NCBI GenBank assembly: GCA_910583795.1
Contig: CAJTZQ010000093.1
Span: 1 to 11,875 of the forward strand
Source: an uncultured Muribaculaceae bacterium
GTDB lineage: Bacteria > Bacteroidota > Bacteroidia > Bacteroidales > Muribaculaceae
Length of the DNA: 11,875 bases
Direction: 5' to 3'
In this document: positions 6,138 through 11,875 of the stretch, piece after piece
How positions within the stretch are numbered: the first letter of the stretch is position 1
Layout: each line of letters begins with the position of its first letter
The notes under the pieces: generated by a model
The model's input: the letters and a program-made list of their open reading frames with translations, nothing else
Databases searched by the model: none
What the model was told of the DNA's origin: nothing
Translations under genes and position numbers: made by a program

Positions 6138-7121
6138 TTAATAACGCCCTTTGAATAGACCTACCAATATTCCCCACCCATAGGAAATATGTACTAAAAA
6201 TATTTCCCAAGGAAGAATCATAAGAAATCTCCATCCATATTTATTTGCTTCAATTATAGAGGCAACCAAACTACACAGAAAATATAAAGCCAATTCGCAG
6301 ATTAATATCCACCATGCCACTCTCAAGAATACTCCTAAAACAAGAAGTATAATAATGCTTAGAAAAAAAATAAGAGGAACGATATGCCTTAAACCAACGG
6401 ATTGTCGATAACAACGCAACAACACTCCTATTGAAAAGCCATTAGCATACATCTGATGTAAAAATGATGTCAAATCAGGACGAGCATAATAAGTGGCAAT
6501 AATATTAGGATTAAAAAGAATCTTATATCCGGCTTTTATAATCCGTGCATTATATTCATTATCTTCGCCACGGGGCAGATTCGGATTCATTTCTCCTATC
6601 TCTTCAATTACCTCCCTTCTAAATCCTCCAAAAGGGACTGTCTCAACTTCCTTAAGTTCCGAACCTACTCTAAAATCAGCTCCTCCAATAGCAAACCGCA
6701 TCTGATTTGCTATGGCGTTAGCTTCTGGGATAAGACCTTTCCTCTGAGGCTTAATAATCCATCTTCCACCTACATTACCATATTTCTTATCTGCTAAGTG
6801 TGATACAATTAACCTTATATACTCCGGATGATACGTTGAATGTGCATCTAAACGTATAATTATAGGACAAGTTGAGTTTTCAACTCCGATATTAAAAGCA
6901 CATGATTGAATTTTCTTTTCGTTAAATAGTGTTTTTATATTATCATATTTATGAGCTATCTCTTTTACTATATTAATCGTATTATCCACGCTTCCCCCAT
7001 CTACTATGAAAATTTCCATTTTATTAAACGGAAATGACTGACACATTAGACTGTCAATACATCTTTCTATATGTCTCTCTTCATTTAAAGTAGGAATAAT
7101 AATTGTAATACTTTGATGCAT
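6138..7121 (-). CDS. ExoA-like family 2 glycosyltransferase with C-terminal membrane segments
   Basis: Predicted to add a sugar from a nucleotide donor to a lipid-linked glycan on the cytoplasmic face of the membrane. With ATG at 7119-7121 it has 327 residues. The GT-A domain begins at once (SITIIIPTLNEE, 3-15), with DGGSVDNT at 41-48, RLDAHSTYHPEY at 90-101 holding the metal-binding DxD equivalent, VPFGGFRREV at 162-171 and the RGEDNEYNARI acidic motif at 184-194. The DAHS signature and C-terminal hydrophobic stretches (about 248-266, 268-290 and 299-323) resemble ExoA of succinoglycan synthesis. The frame stays open to a TTG at 7163, but that would add 14 atypical residues, so ATG is preferred. 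It is the last gene of its operon, 86 bases after the LicD gene. Donor and acceptor are unknown. Confidence 0.92.
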   Translation of the reverse strand: MHQSITIIIPTLNEERHIERCIDSLMCQSFPFNKMEIFIVDGGSVDNTINIVKEIAHKYDNIKTLFNEKKIQSCAFNIGVENSTCPIIIRLDAHSTYHPEYIRLIVSHLADKKYGNVGGRWIIKPQRKGLIPEANAIANQMRFAIGGADFRVGSELKEVETVPFGGFRREVIEEIGEMNPNLPRGEDNEYNARIIKAGYKILFNPNIIATYYARPDLTSFLHQMYANGFSIGVLLRCYRQSVGLRHIVPLIFFLSIIILLVLGVFLRVAWWILICELALYFLCSLVASIIEANKYGWRFLMILPWEIFLVHISYGWGILVGLFKGRY

Positions 7122-7207
7122 ACTATCTAAAACTATACTATATTCATAAATTTGATCCGACAATAAGATTAATACATTCTATCCTTGAATTATTAAAAAA
7201 ATATAAC

Positions 7208-8140
7208 TTATTCATTTAAAGATAATTTATTATTATCTTCTGGGAATTTTAAATCAATAACGTAATGCCTTTCCCTCTTATCAACAGTAGGAATTTTCAT
7301 ATAGTCTCCATATAGATTCCTCAAATATACGTCTATATTATTAGGAACCATTACCTCCATTTCCTCAAAAATTCCTTTAGTAGCAGGGAAAAGAATATCT
7401 TCGCTTATAGTCTCGCCCGTATAACCTTTTCTTCCAGTAGGAATTGTCACATATCCTGTTTTATTGTTCATTCTAACAAATTTGTCAAATCCATAAACCC
7501 ATCTACGATGACTAATAATAGAACCAAATTTTCCAACTATCATTCTAAGTTTGTACCTGTATTTACCCTCTTTGCTTTGTTCCATAAATAATTTGTAGTC
7601 ACGGCTGCTATATTGATAATATAAAACGCTAACCGAAATAAAGCTCCAAACCTTGGAAATGATTCCTTTTATCTTATTTATTAAACCAGGTGCATAAGCA
7701 TTATCAATTGGAAAAACATCTAAATATATTCCCTTTGGGAACGGAGAGAATTTATCTGTTATTTCACTATTTGTAGTTCCTCTAAGATAAATTTTAAGAA
7801 AAAGATTTTTAGAATCTTTTTCTTTAGAAGGATATGTGAATTCATATTCCGCTCCCAAAACATTCTGTTCCAAAAGACATATTAACTTTTCATAATCTGC
7901 TCTTGGAAGAGCGACATCTAAATCATCATCCCATGGAATGAAACCTTTATGACGAGCTACACCTAAAGCAGAACCTCCCACTAATATTAGATTTAAACGA
8001 TATTTTTGACAAATACCGTTTAAATCTAAATACATATGAAGTAAAATTCTTTTAAGTCTATGAGATTCTTCTTCTGAAAGTTGACGCAATATTGATGAGC
8101 AATGGGCGAGAGACGTCATTATTTCCGAATCTGCTTTCAT
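7208..8140 (-). CDS. LicD-family phosphotransferase (nucleotidyltransferase fold)
   Basis: 310 residues. LicD proteins transfer phosphocholine or an alditol phosphate from a CDP-linked donor to glycans; fukutin and FKRP are the animal relatives and use CDP-ribitol. The core signature is complete: VGGSALGVARHKGFIPWDDD, with GGSALG at 55-60 and DDDLD at 71-75 as the metal-binding acids. GIYLDVFPID at 137-146 is the second family block, and YLRNLYGDY plus PTVDKRERH near the C-terminus complete the family pattern. There is no signal peptide and no clear membrane segment. Its ATG (8138-8140) lies one base beyond the stop of the SDR gene, and a cytidylyltransferase stands two genes upstream, which points to a CDP-alditol donor rather than choline: no licA, licB or licC homologue is visible. 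Substrate assignment is inference. Confidence 0.92.
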   Translation of the reverse strand: MKADSEIMTSLAHCSSILRQLSEEESHRLKRILLHMYLDLNGICQKYRLNLILVGGSALGVARHKGFIPWDDDLDVALPRADYEKLICLLEQNVLGAEYEFTYPSKEKDSKNLFLKIYLRGTTNSEITDKFSPFPKGIYLDVFPIDNAYAPGLINKIKGIISKVWSFISVSVLYYQYSSRDYKLFMEQSKEGKYRYKLRMIVGKFGSIISHRRWVYGFDKFVRMNNKTGYVTIPTGRKGYTGETISEDILFPATKGIFEEMEVMVPNNIDVYLRNLYGDYMKIPTVDKRERHYVIDLKFPEDNNKLSLNE

Positions 8141-8141
8141 A

Positions 8142-9185
8142 TTAGAGTAGTATTTCGAGTGTATTTATAATTGATTTTTCCAAATTATATTCAGGAGACC
8201 ATCCTAACATTTTAATCCTTGAATTATCAAGAATTGCATTTGTGACCTTTGAACCACCCTCTTCTCCTATAAGATTGTAGACGAGTTTAACTCCAGACAA
8301 CTCACTGACTTTACTTGCGAATTCTTTAAGCTTTAAATCAATCATTTCATTAGAAATGTTGTATACAACTCCATTTTGCCCTTTAAACATAATTGCAAAT
8401 AAAGCTGACGCGGCATCGGCACCGTAAATAAATGAAAATTTTTGTTCTCCTTTACTTTTCAGGATAATATCCTCTTTTATTTTAGCTCTTTTTAAAAATT
8501 GTGCTGTAGCTTTATTGTCTGAATAAGACATAGTAGGTCCAAAAATCCTGCATGGTCTTGCAATTCTTATATCCGCCTTATATTGAGCCTTGTATGACTG
8601 ACATATTGCCTCAATAGCTCTCTTACCTTCAGAATAACATGCACGAGGATTATCAATTGGAAGATATCCCATACAATCCTCACTAAACTTAGATTTACTT
8701 GATAGCAAATTCTCACCATATACTTCACCTGAAGAAAGTACTAAGGAGGTAATCTCTTTGGGATAAGCAAATTCCAGTAAGTTTACAACACCTAATATAT
8801 TTCCCATAATTGTGCCAACAGGATCTTTGGCGAACAACGCTGGATGTGAGTTCCCTGCACAATGAAAAATATAAGAAACATCAATTTTAGGGAAAGTCAA
8901 TTCAACAGAATAAGGAATTATATGAAATAATGGAGAATCAATATATCTGGAGAAAAATTCTTTGGCTTTTTCAACATTACGAACTAAAGCAAACACCGGG
9001 ATATTTGCATGTCTATAATTATTAACCCACATTAATGCATCAACAAGTAATATTCCGATAAGACCCGTAGCTCCAGTAACGCCAACCCCTTTACCTTCAA
9101 GTGATTCAAATGGAATATATTCAGCAATTTTTTCAAGATCTTTAATATAACAAGGATGATTATTATCAAATATCATTTGAGCCAT
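8142..9185 (-). CDS. NAD(P)-dependent extended-SDR epimerase/dehydratase
   Basis: 347 residues of the extended short-chain dehydrogenase family, which acts on nucleotide-linked sugars. The Rossmann nucleotide site is GVTGATGLIG (35-44). The catalytic set is Ser151/152 in SSGEVYG and Tyr184-x3-Lys188 in CYSEGKRA, with RIFGP at 213-217 after it. A roughly 30-residue extension precedes the Rossmann motif (DNNHPCYIKDLEKI), which I associate with SDRs that travel with IspD- and LicD-like genes. The exact reaction (epimerisation, dehydration or reduction) is not readable. The coordinates use ATG 9183-9185, which overlaps the cytidylyltransferase by 13 bases. An equally good start is ATG 9174-9176 (MIFDNN, 344 residues), which overlaps that gene's stop as ATGA. 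Either way the two are translationally coupled, so the SDR probably acts on the sugar or alditol that the cytidylyltransferase activates. Confidence 0.88.
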   Translation of the reverse strand: MAQMIFDNNHPCYIKDLEKIAEYIPFESLEGKGVGVTGATGLIGILLVDALMWVNNYRHANIPVFALVRNVEKAKEFFSRYIDSPLFHIIPYSVELTFPKIDVSYIFHCAGNSHPALFAKDPVGTIMGNILGVVNLLEFAYPKEITSLVLSSGEVYGENLLSSKSKFSEDCMGYLPIDNPRACYSEGKRAIEAICQSYKAQYKADIRIARPCRIFGPTMSYSDNKATAQFLKRAKIKEDIILKSKGEQKFSFIYGADAASALFAIMFKGQNGVVYNISNEMIDLKLKEFASKVSELSGVKLVYNLIGEEGGSKVTNAILDNSRIKMLGWSPEYNLEKSIINTLEILL

Positions 9186-9892
9186 GATTCCTTTGAAGTA
9201 TGAAGTAAAGATTTATAAAGTTCGATATCCTCAGTATTCGTGAGCTTGATATTACGTTCTTCTCCTGGTGCCATAAACAAGGTTCTGCCACCTAATTCAA
9301 CCATAAGCGTGCATGTTGCGACAGAGTTCAATATTCCTTTTTGTATAGCCTCCTCATGTGCCTTTATCATATCTCCTAAGGTAAATGTTTGAGGCGTTTG
9401 GGTTCTAAATAGCTTATCTCTTGGAATGCTTGATATTGATGATAGGTGATTAGCACTTTCAAGAATAGCTTCAGCACATTTTATGCATGTAACTGCATTG
9501 CCATTGCGCAAGCATATAGCAATATTACTAGAGATTATTTCTTGAGATATTAATGGACGTACAGCATCATGTATAAGTACCAAATCTTTTTTAGAGAATC
9601 CGTTATTTCTGAGACCAAAAATTCCATTTCTTATAGAAGATTGACCATTTTCACCTCCAGGGAATATATACTTTAATTTATTAATTCCAAATTGATTAGC
9701 ATAAGACTGAAGGATGGTTTCCCAACCCGCTAGACAGACAACAGCAATCACATCAATTTGAGGATGCTTTTGAAAAGCCATCATAGTCCTAATAATCACC
9801 GGACAATCATCTATATACATAAACTGTTTTGGTATATCTTGTCCCATTCTGTTGCCGACACCTCCGGCTATAATCAATGCTATATTACTCAT
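9173..9892 (-). CDS. IspD/TarI-family cytidylyltransferase, probably alditol-phosphate specific
   Basis: 239 residues. The family joins CTP to a polyol phosphate: IspD uses methylerythritol phosphate and TarI uses ribitol 5-phosphate. Motifs in order: LIIAGGVGNRMG (6-17) for the nucleotide, PKQF at 21-24 with Lys22, GGENGQSSIRNG (79-90), IHDAVRP at 107-113, RTQTPQTF at 163-170 and NIKLTNTEDI at 214-223. The spacing and the TQTPQTF and NIK.T..ED blocks read closer to TarI than to housekeeping IspD, and the context (SDR, LicD) supports polysaccharide decoration instead of isoprenoid synthesis. It starts with ATG 50 bases after fcl. Its base composition is AT-rich, unlike fcl, suggesting separate origin. 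A role as the cell's only IspD is possible but unlikely in this setting. Confidence 0.9.
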   Translation of the reverse strand: MSNIALIIAGGVGNRMGQDIPKQFMYIDDCPVIIRTMMAFQKHPQIDVIAVVCLAGWETILQSYANQFGINKLKYIFPGGENGQSSIRNGIFGLRNNGFSKKDLVLIHDAVRPLISQEIISSNIAICLRNGNAVTCIKCAEAILESANHLSSISSIPRDKLFRTQTPQTFTLGDMIKAHEEAIQKGILNSVATCTLMVELGGRTLFMAPGEERNIKLTNTEDIELYKSLLHTSKESWLK

Positions 9893-9942
9893 TTTATTTT
9901 ATTTTCGAAATGTTCACATACCGATAATTCATCTATTAATTA

Positions 9943-10884
9943 CTATCGTTCGGCTCGCATAGGATTGTTGAGGAAGTCTTCGTATGCGAGGCGGATGCCG
10001 TCTGTAAGTTCGGTCTTATAGGTCCAACCGAGACGGGTTGCCTTGCTTACGTCGAGGAGCTTGCGGGGTGTCCCGTTCGGACGGGTAGTGTCCCACTTGA
10101 TTTCGCCTTCATACCCTACAATAGAGGCCACAAGTTCGGTAAGCTCTTTTATGGTCAGTTCCTTGCCGGTGCCGGCATTTACCGTCTCATTGCCGCTGTA
10201 GTTGTTCATAAGGAACACACAGAGGTTGGCAAGGTCATCCACATAGAGGAACTCGCGCAACGGACTGCCGTCTCCCCAGCATGTGACGCTTTCAGCTCCC
10301 GACTCCTTCGCTTCATGAAAACGACGGATGAGTGCAGGAAGAACATGACTATGCTCAGGATGATAGTTGTCGTTCGGTCCGTAGAGGTTGGTGGGCATCA
10401 CCGAGATATAGTCCGTGCCATACTGACGGTTGAGATATTCGCAATATTTCATACCGCTTATCTTGGCGAGGGCGTAAGCCTCGTTGGTCTTCTCGAGTTC
10501 AGAGGTGAGGAGACAAGACTCCTGCATCGGCTGCGGCGCCATGCGCGGATAGATACAGGATGATCCGAGAAACTCCAGTTTTTTGCAACCGTTACGCCAT
10601 GCCGCATTGATCACGTTCATCTCAAGCATCATGTTGTCATACATGAAATCGGCGAGCGCCGACTGGTTGGCGATTATGCCACCCACCTTCGCAGCGGCAA
10701 GAAACACGTATTCCGGTTTCTCGGCGGCGAAGAAATCGTTCACCGCCTGCTGGTTGATTAGGTCGAGTTCCCTGTGGATGCGGGTTATGATATTGGTATA
10801 ACCCTGGCGATGAAGCTCTCGCACGATAGCCGAGCCGACCATTCCGCGGTGACCGGCTACATATATTTTTGAATTCTTTTCCAT
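9943..10884 (-). CDS. fcl: GDP-L-fucose synthase
   Basis: Epimerises and reduces GDP-4-keto-6-deoxy-mannose to GDP-L-fucose with NADPH in the cytoplasm. 313 residues, against 321 in E. coli. The N-terminal Rossmann motif is VAGHRGMVGSAIVREL (9-24). The active-site residues align one position after E. coli: Ser108, Cys110 (GSSCIYP), Tyr137-x3-Lys141 (YALAK) and His180 (EHSHVLPALI). MPTNLYGPNDNYHPE at 163-177 and REFLYVDDLA at 210-219 are also typical. The partner GDP-mannose 4,6-dehydratase (Gmd) is not in the window and would be expected upstream or elsewhere. Related enzymes make GDP-colitose or GDP-6-deoxy-heptose, but the motif match is best for Fcl. It lies 92 bases downstream of the kinase gene, with a hairpin in the gap, and is GC-richer than the genes that follow. 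Confidence 0.93.
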   Translation of the reverse strand: MEKNSKIYVAGHRGMVGSAIVRELHRQGYTNIITRIHRELDLINQQAVNDFFAAEKPEYVFLAAAKVGGIIANQSALADFMYDNMMLEMNVINAAWRNGCKKLEFLGSSCIYPRMAPQPMQESCLLTSELEKTNEAYALAKISGMKYCEYLNRQYGTDYISVMPTNLYGPNDNYHPEHSHVLPALIRRFHEAKESGAESVTCWGDGSPLREFLYVDDLANLCVFLMNNYSGNETVNAGTGKELTIKELTELVASIVGYEGEIKWDTTRPNGTPRKLLDVSKATRLGWTYKTELTDGIRLAYEDFLNNPMRAER

Positions 10885-10890
10885 TATATT

Positions 10891-10937
10891 TTAAGAGTGA
10901 AGAGTCAAGAGTCAAGGGCATAGGGCTTCACTCTTAA
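10891..10937 (-). promoter_or_regulatory. Perfect inverted repeat in the fcl leader
   Basis: Twelve-base arms ttaagagtgaag (10891-10902) and cttcactcttaa (10926-10937) are exact complements around a 23-base loop. On the minus strand the hairpin ends six bases before the fcl ATG, so it would cover the ribosome-landing region. It is joined on the upstream side by ttaaccc repeats (10935-10960). It may be a leader structure, or only a copy of the gagtgaagagt-type intergenic repeat common in this order. Confidence 0.45.
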
Positions 10938-10976
10938 CCCTTAACTTAACCCTTAACCCTTGCAGCTGCTCTGCTG

Positions 10977-11875
10977 CTAAAATCCGCGACGGCGGATCTT
11001 GACGGGGATCATTTCTTCTGTCAAGGTAGCATTGTCGGGAAGGACAAGAGCGAGGTGACCTCCGCCACCGGCGCCGAGCATCTTCCATGCGAGTGCTTTG
11101 TCGCGTATCTTGTCAATCCACTCCGCAACTCCCGGCTGCATCATCGCCGGGAACATCGCTACCTGGGCGTTGAACGAGTCGCGGAATGCTTCGGCAAATC
11201 CCTTAAGGTCTTTTCTCATGATCGCATCCCAGCATCTGCCTGCCGCCTCGGTGAGGTCCCTCACTTTCTCAGGCGTGATATCTTTCCCTTCCACCACTGA
11301 ACAACCGGGACGGCGGGGGAACATCGGGACAAGTACGATATGATCCTCAAGCCATGTCAGCATCTCTTCGTCATGACAAGACTCTATTCTGTCGGGCCAG
11401 TAACGCCCGTCGTAATAATGACGCGTCAGACCAGACATACAGATGCCGATGGCATCCTGGGCACCCGACACATGACCTTTGTTCTCCGGGTCGTTCTCGA
11501 AGCAGAACAGAAGCCTTGCAAGCATCTCCTCGTTATAATTGGGGAGCTCATAAGGCCAGATTTTCTTTGCGGCGTTGCGCGTCGATGTCGACATGCCGCC
11601 CCGCTCCATGAACTCTACGGTCGGTTCGATGGAGACGGTAAGTGCCCAGCCGGCTCCGTATTGCGAAACATACGGCTGGTCGATCCATGTACCGGCTATG
11701 TCGATGCGGTAAGGGAGATGTGATTTCACATTGGTGCGGAGCGAGGTCGTGGATCGTGCGTCGAGACCTGCATCAGGCACCCGCTGGAGCTCGATGTACT
11801 CGATGCCACGGTCAGCGCATAGCTTACGCTTGACGTCGCTGCCGCCGTCGGAGTTGACAACAAAAATATCCGGCT
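10977..11875 (-). CDS. Nucleotidyltransferase-GHMP kinase fusion, N-terminus cut by window edge
   Basis: The reading frame is open from the window end through 298 visible residues to TAG at 10977-10979. A GTG at 11778-11780 gives a shorter start, but the coding pattern continues upstream of it. The first about 45 residues (DIFVVNSDGGSDVKRK, CADRGIEYI, then ARSTTSLR) look like the end of a cytidylyltransferase-like domain; ARSTTSLR recalls the ISTTxxxxR motif. The rest is a GHMP sugar kinase: LPYRIDIAGTWID is motif 1, SGAQDAIGI the central segment, and MLGAGGGGHLALVL motif 3. The usual motif 2 (GLGSS-type loop) is not evident. Such fusions phosphorylate a sugar and then activate it to a nucleotide sugar; the sugar is unknown. 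It is not the Fkp fucokinase that I know of, although fcl follows it. GC-rich, like fcl. Confidence 0.82.
   Translation of the reverse strand, partial: PDIFVVNSDGGSDVKRKLCADRGIEYIELQRVPDAGLDARSTTSLRTNVKSHLPYRIDIAGTWIDQPYVSQYGAGWALTVSIEPTVEFMERGGMSTSTRNAAKKIWPYELPNYNEEMLARLLFCFENDPENKGHVSGAQDAIGICMSGLTRHYYDGRYWPDRIESCHDEEMLTWLEDHIVLVPMFPRRPGCSVVEGKDITPEKVRDLTEAAGRCWDAIMRKDLKGFAEAFRDSFNAQVAMFPAMMQPGVAEWIDKIRDKALAWKMLGAGGGGHLALVLPDNATLTEEMIPVKIRRRGF

Noticed and set aside
7122..7163. TTG start extending the glycosyltransferase by 14 residues
   Set aside because: The ATG at 7119-7121 places the GT-A fold at the usual distance from the N-terminus. The extension has no family match that I recognise.
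10637..10921. 94-residue open frame on the minus strand over the start of fcl
   Set aside because: It is a different-frame shadow of fcl, whose family motifs and catalytic residues run through the same bases. The shadow's composition (many Arg, Gly, Pro) is typical of such artefacts.
11340..11723. Plus-strand open frames opposite the GHMP kinase, and similar ones opposite the aminotransferase
   Set aside because: They overlap well-supported genes on the other strand and show no recognisable motif.

Overview
All nine confidently called genes lie on the minus strand and read right to left. The window looks like the downstream end of a surface-polysaccharide (capsule or O-antigen type) locus from a Bacteroidales bacterium, perhaps a Muribaculaceae or Bacteroides relative. 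The reasons are an Fcl-type GDP-fucose synthase, LicD- and IspD-like genes and an ExoA-like glycosyltransferase in one run, no obvious Shine-Dalgarno sequences, one TAnnTTTG-type promoter box, and spacers built of low-complexity words (ttaaccc, aattagcaattag, caacgggcaacgg) of the kind common in that order. The assignment is an inference; no marker gene is present.

Right block (about 9,943-11,875, GC-richer): the C-terminal two thirds of a nucleotidyltransferase-GHMP kinase fusion, cut by the window edge, followed by fcl (GDP-L-fucose synthase). Both look like nucleotide-sugar precursor genes. Middle block (6,138-9,892, AT-rich): an IspD/TarI-like cytidylyltransferase, an extended SDR enzyme, a LicD-family phosphotransferase and an ExoA-like GT2 glycosyltransferase. 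The first three are packed with 13-base overlap or 1-base spacing. I infer that they activate an alditol phosphate or related group with CTP and attach it to the glycan. A strong hairpin with a U-rich tail at 6,016-6,089 probably ends this operon.

Insert block (about 2,184-5,756, AT-rich): a separate 457-residue protein that joins a predicted PD-(D/E)XK-like N-terminal part to a SIR2 domain with its NAD-binding and catalytic residues in place. This looks like a defence effector rather than a capsule enzyme. Next comes a two-gene cassette of unknown function (82 and 207 residues; the second has a C-terminal membrane segment), bounded by near-identical direct repeats of about 60 bases, with its own candidate promoter. 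Then follows about 900 bases of gene-free, repeat-rich spacer.

Left block (262-2,090, GC-richer): a DegT/DnrJ/EryC1/StrS sugar aminotransferase overlapping a small PglC-type phosphoglycosyl transferase, which starts at TTG. The likely roles are making a 4-amino sugar nucleotide and loading a sugar phosphate onto the undecaprenyl carrier. This module is bracketed by two copies of a hairpin-bearing repeat (94-184 and 2,184-2,343). Bases 1-93 hold nothing I can identify.

The overall picture is a mosaic: polysaccharide genes of two base compositions with a defence-like gene and an unknown membrane cassette set between them, the joints being repeat-rich.
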